A stretch of 11,062 bases of DNA, from contig CAILTZ010000285.1 of the NCBI GenBank assembly GCA_903837255.1, forward strand, positions 1 to 11,062, given 5' to 3'. Each line of letters begins with the position of its first letter. Position 1 is the stretch's first letter. Of the stretch, positions 7,027 through 11,062 are shown piece after piece. The stretch comes from an uncultured Pirellula sp. GTDB lineage: Bacteria > Planctomycetota > Planctomycetia > Pirellulales > Pirellulaceae. The notes under the pieces are model-generated. The model worked only from the letters and a program-made list of their open reading frames with translations. It searched no databases and was not told where the DNA came from. The translations under genes and the position numbers were made by a program.

Positions 7027-7857
7027 TTAAGGATTCGACACCAGACGCCTCTGGCCGTTGACCAACTGAGCAGACAGCCGACCGTTCGGATCGGTTTGGC
7101 TCGGACGCTGATGCAGCCGCATGCGCTGCTGAGCGCTCGATGGGGCCGCAGATTGCTGACCCTCGATGACTCTGGGCTCGCTGACTCTGGGCTCGCTCAC
7201 TCTGGGATTCGCCGGTGTCGGAGCGGGTTGCGACGGATATCCACCCTCGTGAATCACGTTGCCATGGTGAATACCACTATCATAAATGACTCCTTGGTCA
7301 TGGACCCCGTCGAGATCCATGGATCTCGATCCTTGGCTGCATGAACTGCATCCCCCTTGCGCATGGCTACCGTGCGCATGGCCATTGGAGAACACTCCCC
7401 CCTGACCTTGCAAGTGGTTCATCAGGGAACCATGACCGAGGCAAGAACCATCGCTGCAACCACTCGCACAGGTCCCGCTCCCACAGCTTGCACGATAGGG
7501 CGTCCCCCAGAGTTTCGCTAAACGCACAAACCACGGACTACAGGATCCACATCCGGCAGTCCCGATCCCTACGTGATCGCAACGGTCACCCACCGCCGGA
7601 TCGTTGATCGATTCGTCCCAATAGATCTCACCACATCCCCCTGCACAAGCAATCTTGTTGGCACAGGAATGAACCCGACCCTTGACCCGGTGCCTGAGTG
7701 TTCCGTCAAAGAGTGGGTCGCGAGCCATCGCAGGTCCACAAGAGGATCCACACGCTCTAGCACCGCAATTCAGATCGATGGTGCAGCAACCCGATTGCGA
7801 CAACACCAAAGCCGACAAGATCGCGCCGATACGAAGCGCACGCAAAGTCGATTCCAT
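7027..7857 (-). CDS. Cysteine-rich putative lipoprotein of unknown function
   Basis: The 276-aa product starts at ATG 7855-7857, preceded on the minus strand by a GGGGGGAAAG ribosome site. The N-terminus has a hydrophobic core ending LVLSQSGCC, so Cys24 is a plausible lipidation site, although Gln at -3 is unusual for a lipobox. By my count 17 Cys lie in residues 24-173, several as CxxC or similar pairs (CGSSC, CAGGC, CGSC, CSSC), with a GEIYWDESINDP segment at 76-87. Residues 142-215 are rich in Gly and His. A Pro-rich stretch with RVSEPRVSEPRVIE follows, then a basic Gln/Arg-rich tail. I recognise no enzyme domain. The composition suggests a disulfide-stabilised or metal-binding envelope protein, as is common for uncharacterised planctomycete exported proteins; this is inference. 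It is convergent with glnE, with 10 bp between stop codons. Confidence 0.75.
   Translation of the reverse strand: MESTLRALRIGAILSALVLSQSGCCTIDLNCGARACGSSCGPAMARDPLFDGTLRHRVKGRVHSCANKIACAGGCGEIYWDESINDPAVGDRCDHVGIGTAGCGSCSPWFVRLAKLWGTPYRASCGSGTCASGCSDGSCLGHGSLMNHLQGQGGVFSNGHAHGSHAQGGCSSCSQGSRSMDLDGVHDQGVIYDSGIHHGNVIHEGGYPSQPAPTPANPRVSEPRVSEPRVIEGQQSAAPSSAQQRMRLHQRPSQTDPNGRLSAQLVNGQRRLVSNP
7168..7212 (-). repeat. 15-bp tandem repeat in the lipoprotein gene
   Basis: On the plus strand GACTCTGGGCTCGCT occurs at 7168-7182 and 7183-7197 (exact), with a diverged third copy at 7198-7212. The unit encodes RVSEP in the Pro-rich part of the minus-strand lipoprotein. The length keeps the frame. Confidence 0.85.
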
Positions 7858-8002
7858 CTTTCCCCCCGGAAGTCTTGGATCACCAATAAGCCGGCAATCT
7901 ACGATTCGATCACCAAAGGGTGTTATCGGTAGGCATAACCGCTACAATCAGCAAATCCCGCCAACTATTCCGAGACCTGTGCGCACAAGCGATCGCTAGC
8001 AA
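7858..8002. other. Divergent intergenic region, lipoprotein gene / aldolase
   Basis: 145 bases separate the two divergent starts, so promoters for both are expected here. A possible -10 TACAAT lies at 7943-7948 on the plus strand, without a good -35. An inverted repeat GTTAT(8)ATAAC spans 7922-7939, and the octamer palindrome GCGATCGC is at 7989-7996 just before the aldolase ATG. None of these can be assigned with confidence. Confidence 0.35.
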
Positions 8003-8638
8003 ATGTTCAGTGAAGTCTTATCCGAATCCCGACTCGTGGCGATCCTGCGTCTGGATTGCTTGGACCAAGCTCCCCGCATCGTCGAGACTTTGCTCGACGC
8101 TGGCGTTCGGTGCATCGAGTTCACCCTGACAAACCGCAAAGCCCTGAGCTGGGTATCGCGGCTGGTTTCCGAGCATCCTAGCTTTCGAACTGGTCATGCT
8201 TTTTTAGGGATGGGCTCGGTGCGGAATGTAGATGAAGCTCAGACGGTCCTGGATGCCGGAGCTCAATTCGTCGTCACACCCATCATGCAACCCGAAGTCA
8301 TTCGCAGGTGTGTCGAAGCCAAGGTGCCGATCGCCTGCGGGGCATACACCCCAACGGAAATCGCGACGGCTTGGGATAGTGGTGCCCAGTTTGTCAAGGT
8401 CTTCCCCGCACGAGGGCTTGGGCCAAACTACATCAAAGATCTATTGGCCCCCATGCCTTATTTGAAACTCATGCCCACTGGTGGAATCGATGCAAAGAAT
8501 GCTCGCGATTATCTATCCGCAGGAGCGCTTGCCGTGGGGGTCGGAGGAACCCTGTGCTCGCCTAGCCTTGTCGAGCAAGGTGACTGGGAATCGATCCGCA
8601 ATGCGGCACTGAGCATCGTGCATGCTTGTCGGGAATAG
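8003..8638 (+). CDS. KDPG/KHG-type aldolase (class I)
   Basis: The 211-aa product has the length and motif order of 2-dehydro-3-deoxy-phosphogluconate / 4-hydroxy-2-oxoglutarate aldolase, a cytoplasmic TIM barrel. VAILR at the N-terminus, IEFTLTN with Glu39 (the position of the catalytic base), GMGSV in the phosphate/strand region, FVKVFPA with Lys132 as the predicted Schiff-base lysine, and MPTGGID near the C-terminus are all present. The family cleaves KDPG to pyruvate and glyceraldehyde-3-phosphate (Entner-Doudoroff), or related 2-keto acids; the exact substrate cannot be read from sequence. No ribosome site is evident before ATG 8003. bioA starts 47 bases after the stop, so the two are probably co-transcribed, although no pathway link is obvious. 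Confidence 0.9.
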   Translation: MFSEVLSESRLVAILRLDCLDQAPRIVETLLDAGVRCIEFTLTNRKALSWVSRLVSEHPSFRTGHAFLGMGSVRNVDEAQTVLDAGAQFVVTPIMQPEVIRRCVEAKVPIACGAYTPTEIATAWDSGAQFVKVFPARGLGPNYIKDLLAPMPYLKLMPTGGIDAKNARDYLSAGALAVGVGGTLCSPSLVEQGDWESIRNAALSIVHACRE

Positions 8639-8650
8639 ACCGATTCGCCA

Positions 8651-8678
8651 ACCTATCACCTGAGACCTATCACCTGAG
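8651..8678 (+). repeat. 14-bp tandem duplication in front of bioA
   Basis: ACCTATCACCTGAG occurs twice back to back at 8651-8664 and 8665-8678 with no mismatch. The second copy, together with the following G, forms the GAGG ribosome site of bioA. The first copy provides a weaker GAG 14 bases further upstream. Confidence 0.9.
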
Positions 8679-8679
8679 G
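8675..8679 (+). promoter_or_regulatory. Ribosome binding site deciding the bioA start
   Basis: GAGGC, with GAGG at 8675-8678, lies 7 bases before ATG 8686. It favours this ATG over the in-frame TTG 8626, which would overlap the aldolase gene by 13 bases and has no such site. Confidence 0.55.
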
Positions 8680-8685
8680 CAATGG

Positions 8686-10080
8686 ATGGACGCAAGCGAT
8701 GCGGCAAGGCTTCGTGAGTTAGACCGGACCGTCGTCTGGCATGCCTTTTCGCAAATGGCCGAATACGATGGTTTGATCATCGAAAACGCAGAGGGTTGCT
8801 GGCTTACGGATATCCATGGCAAACGCTTTTTCGACGGCGCTAGCTCGCTGTGGTGCAATCTCTTTGGACATCGAGTCCCCCAGATCGATCAGGCCTTGAT
8901 CGAGCAGTTGGGCAAGGTGGCTCATGTGACCAATTTGGGGATGAGCCATCCGGTGACCATCCGCTTGGCCGAGCGTCTAACACAGGCCATAGGCCGTGGA
9001 TTGGAGCATGTTTTTTTTGCCGGTGATGGCGCTAGTGCCGTCGAGGTGGCGATGAAACTAGCTTTCCAGTACTGGCGTCAAAAGGATCGTCCTCAAATGC
9101 AGCGGACCAAGTTCCTCGCTCTGGGGGAGGCTTACCACGGCGACACGATCGGGACGGTGAGTATCAGTGGCGTGTCCTTGTTCCAAAAAATCTTCGAACC
9201 CCTCTTGTTCGATGTCCTGCGTGGACCCTGCCCTGACAATTATCGCAGGCCAGAGGGCATGAGCGAGAAAGAAGCCTGCGAGCATTATTTACAGGCTTAC
9301 GAGCGGCTGCTGATCGAGCATGCCAACAGCCTCGCTGCGGTGCTTGCCGAGAGCTGCATCCAAGGTGCGGCGGGTTTTGTCGTGCAACCCCTAGGATTCA
9401 TCTCAGGGCTTGCAAGACTCTGCAAGAAATACGGAGTTTTGCTGATCCTCGATGAGATCGCCGTGGGCATGGGGCGGACTGGGAAAATGCTAGCCCTGGA
9501 GCATGATGAGGATGTTACAGGAGACACGATCGAGCCAGATTTTTTGTGCTTGGGCAAAGGGCTCACCGGTGGTTATCTGGCCATGAGCGCTACGCTCACA
9601 AGCAAGCGGATTTGGGAGACTTTTCTCGGGGATTACGCCGAGCGAAAAACCTTCTACCATGGGCACACCTACGGAGGCAATCCGCTGGCTGCGGCCGCGG
9701 GGATTGCCGTGCTGGATCTGCTCGAAGGCCGCAGTGCAGACGGACGATTCAGCCTGGAGTCAATCGCAGCAAACACCCAGCGTTTTGCGGAGGTTCTCGA
9801 GCCACTCAAAGAGCATCCCATCGTTGGCGATGTGCGGCAGTTGGGAATGATGGCAGCCTTGGAGTTGGTCGCGGACAAAAAATCGAAAACTAGGTTCGAT
9901 GGTTGCTTAAGGACAGGAAAGAAGGTCTGCGACCAAGCCACACGGCGAGGTCTTTGGCTCAGGCCCCTGGGAGATGTCGTTCCGATCCTGCCGTCATTGG
10001 TGGCATCCCTAGAGGAACTCCAATGGATGGGGCAAACGATTCATCAAGTCTTCATCGATTCGTCTCAAACAGCGTCCTGA
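8686..10080 (+). CDS. bioA: Adenosylmethionine-8-amino-7-oxononanoate aminotransferase
   Basis: The 464-aa product from ATG 8686 is a class III PLP aminotransferase of the BioA subgroup. BioA makes 7,8-diaminononanoate from KAPA using S-adenosylmethionine as amino donor, the antepenultimate step of biotin synthesis, in the cytoplasm. Features in order: VVWHAFSQM near the start, GASSLWCNLFGH, the PLP-phosphate region GDGASAVEVAMK, AYHGDTIGTVSISG, ILDEIAVGMGRTGK with Asp256 for the PLP ring nitrogen, LGKGLTGGYLAMSATL with Lys291 as the predicted Schiff-base lysine, FYHGHTYGGNPLA, and GLWLRPLGD near the C-terminus, which carries the substrate-carboxylate Arg. AESCIQGAAG replaces the more usual EPxxQGAGG, a minor difference. 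TTG 8626 is a longer possible start but lacks a ribosome site. No other bio genes are in the window. Confidence 0.94.
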   Translation: MDASDAARLRELDRTVVWHAFSQMAEYDGLIIENAEGCWLTDIHGKRFFDGASSLWCNLFGHRVPQIDQALIEQLGKVAHVTNLGMSHPVTIRLAERLTQAIGRGLEHVFFAGDGASAVEVAMKLAFQYWRQKDRPQMQRTKFLALGEAYHGDTIGTVSISGVSLFQKIFEPLLFDVLRGPCPDNYRRPEGMSEKEACEHYLQAYERLLIEHANSLAAVLAESCIQGAAGFVVQPLGFISGLARLCKKYGVLLILDEIAVGMGRTGKMLALEHDEDVTGDTIEPDFLCLGKGLTGGYLAMSATLTSKRIWETFLGDYAERKTFYHGHTYGGNPLAAAAGIAVLDLLEGRSADGRFSLESIAANTQRFAEVLEPLKEHPIVGDVRQLGMMAALELVADKKSKTRFDGCLRTGKKVCDQATRRGLWLRPLGDVVPILPSLVASLEELQWMGQTIHQVFIDSSQTAS

Positions 10081-10093
10081 TTAGAGTTTCCCT

Positions 10094-10107
10094 AGCAAAC
10101 GTTTGCT
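10094..10107. promoter_or_regulatory. Perfect 14-bp palindrome, LacI/PurR-type operator candidate
   Basis: AGCAAACGTTTGCT is a perfect palindrome with a central CG step. Its 12-base core GCAAACGTTTGC equals the core of the E. coli PurR operator, and its layout is that of LacI/GalR-family sites. It lies 14 bases after the bioA stop and about 215 bases before the PEP-CTERM gene. An outer pair TCCCT (10089-10093) / AGGGA (10113-10117) could extend it into a transcript hairpin, but no T-tract follows. Confidence 0.4.
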
Positions 10108-10183
10108 GTCAAAGGGACTAAAGGATGATTGATGGATGGCTGATTCGTTTTTTTGGTCGAGTTAATCTCCGATTTTACCGATA

Positions 10184-10200
10184 AACTACCTGAGGCAGTT
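10184..10200. repeat. Near-perfect 17-bp inverted repeat
   Basis: AACTACCTGAGGCAGTT is symmetric around its central G with one mismatched pair (A/C). It lies midway between bioA and the PEP-CTERM gene and could be a regulator site. No family is recognised. Confidence 0.35.
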
Positions 10201-10259
10201 ATCTGGTCTTGTTCGTCCTTCATTGGGTCGAGTGTGCATGCAAGCGGATGCCGGCGAAC

Positions 10260-10283
10260 GAACTGTGCTGCCAAACACAGTTC
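10260..10283 (+). promoter_or_regulatory. Hairpin in the likely 5' leader of the PEP-CTERM gene
   Basis: GAACTGTG at 10260-10267 pairs perfectly with CACAGTTC at 10276-10283 around an 8-base loop. It lies 25 bases before the GGAGG ribosome site. A short T-run follows only after about 10 bases, so a terminator is possible but not typical; a leader structure is the simpler reading. Confidence 0.4.
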
Positions 10284-10308
10284 TCGATTGAGTTTTTGGG
10301 GAAGTATC

Positions 10309-10313
10309 GGAGG
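10309..10313 (+). promoter_or_regulatory. Strong ribosome binding site for the PEP-CTERM gene
   Basis: GGAGG lies 8 bases before ATG 10322 and is the best Shine-Dalgarno sequence in the window. It fixes the start of a gene whose stop lies outside the window. Confidence 0.75.
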
Positions 10314-10321
10314 AAATCGGT

Positions 10322-11062
10322 ATGGTGAGGGTTTTTGTATTTTGTTTGGTCGCGGTTTCTGGCTTAAGCCAAATCGCTCCCGCTGCGTTGATCTCTTCGG
10401 TGTTGCATGGTGCTCGCTCCGGCGGTAAACCTGGAGAAATCTACGGCGACTACATTCCAGCAACCGGTATCGGAACCTCCGGGGGAACCTTCGGTACAAT
10501 CGACCCCGCAGGTGGCCCACCGGACGACGGTCAGGTCTACTCAAATTTCATTTCGGGCGTTAAAGAGTTTACACCCGGAAACAGAGGGTTCATCGCCACC
10601 ACGGTCCGCAGACAGGGATTCAATTTCTTCTCGACCACCCAATCGTACTTCGACCCAAGCTTCGCCGGGACTGTCATTGACCCAATGGTCCAAAACAACG
10701 CGTACTGGGAATTCACCGTCAACGGCATCTTCGACTATAAGATCACCGCTCAAGCACCCCAGATTACTGGCAACACCCGAACTTACCGTTTCGAAAAAGT
10801 TGGTGGCTCGGTCTTAAGCCAAGATTCGGTTGGGACCCAAGACACCGTCCGGACCGGCCAAGTCGGCTCAGGTGTGTATCGGTTGTACTATGACCATAGG
10901 AACTTTTCGCCGAATGTCAGTGGGCCATCGGACAATGTTATCGGTGGAACCAACCTCAACATCACCTTCAGCTTCTCATCCGAAGACCCCAGCGTGGTTC
11001 CTGAACCAACCTCGATCGCGATTTTCAGTTTTCTAGCCATCGGCGGAACTCTCGCCCGACTC
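10322..11062 (+). CDS. PEP-CTERM exported protein, 3' end outside the window
   Basis: An open frame runs from ATG 10322 to the window edge (247 codons, no stop). The N-terminus MVRVFVFCLVAVSGLSQIAPAA is a Sec signal peptide. The mature part is rich in Gly, Thr, Ser, Asn and aromatic residues, as expected of an extracellular beta-rich protein, with no domain I recognise. Near the end come VPEP at residues 226-229, a hydrophobic segment (TSIAIFSFLAIGGTLA) and an Arg, the three-part PEP-CTERM signal that exosortase (EpsH-like) systems process. Only a few residues should remain beyond the edge. In other bacteria such proteins are linked to exopolysaccharide or surface-matrix production. The exosortase gene is not in the window. 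The function of the mature protein is unknown. Confidence 0.88.
   Translation, partial: MVRVFVFCLVAVSGLSQIAPAALISSVLHGARSGGKPGEIYGDYIPATGIGTSGGTFGTIDPAGGPPDDGQVYSNFISGVKEFTPGNRGFIATTVRRQGFNFFSTTQSYFDPSFAGTVIDPMVQNNAYWEFTVNGIFDYKITAQAPQITGNTRTYRFEKVGGSVLSQDSVGTQDTVRTGQVGSGVYRLYYDHRNFSPNVSGPSDNVIGGTNLNITFSFSSEDPSVVPEPTSIAIFSFLAIGGTLARL

Noticed and set aside
7014..7030. Possible bidirectional terminator between the convergent glnE and lipoprotein genes.
   Set aside because: The 10-bp gap holds only a 3-bp dyad (GCT/AGC) and no T-tract.
7003..7344. Plus-strand open frame overlapping the ends of glnE and the lipoprotein gene.
   Set aside because: It lies mostly antisense to the lipoprotein gene, reads through its repeats, and has no recognisable features.

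Overview
The window most likely comes from a planctomycete, probably of the Pirellula/Rhodopirellula type. This is an inference from moderately GC-rich DNA (estimated by eye), a C-terminal PEP-CTERM sorting signal in the last gene, a very cysteine-rich putative lipoprotein, and a BamA/Omp85 system in a genome that also encodes ScpA. No database search could be run. All genes look chromosomal; I see no phage, transposon, CRISPR or resistance cargo.

Layout. 1-54 (minus) is a tRNA-Ala(GGC) cut by the window edge. 55-354 is non-coding leader with a perfect 20-bp palindrome. 355-3948 (plus) is a tight three-gene block: a secreted protein made only of five POTRA domains, a separate secreted protein carrying the matching Omp85 beta-barrel, and ScpA (chromosome segregation and condensation). 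4071-7016 (plus) is a GlnE-family protein (glutamine synthetase adenylyltransferase/adenylyl-removase) whose nucleotidyltransferase motifs are eroded in both halves. 7027-7857 (minus) is a cysteine-rich putative lipoprotein, convergent with glnE and only 10 bp from it. 8003-10080 (plus) holds a KDPG/KHG-type aldolase followed by BioA (biotin synthesis). 10081-10321 is an intergenic region with three inverted repeats. 10322 to the window end (plus) is a PEP-CTERM exported protein that is still open at the edge.

How the genes work together. The first two coding genes together contain the full parts list of one BamA: POTRA1-5 ends at a TAG, and the barrel protein follows in the same reading frame with its own signal peptide. 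They are best read as a split outer-membrane assembly factor. ScpA starts on the base after the barrel gene's stop, so it is probably co-transcribed. The aldolase and bioA are also probably co-transcribed.

The two strongest observations are the split BamA and the GlnE-like protein that has apparently lost its catalytic aspartates in both domains. It looks like a full-length pseudoenzyme rather than a broken gene, because the reading frame and the C-terminal domain are intact. Smaller observations are tandem repeats in glnE, in the lipoprotein gene and directly upstream of bioA, plus several palindromes in the non-coding stretches.
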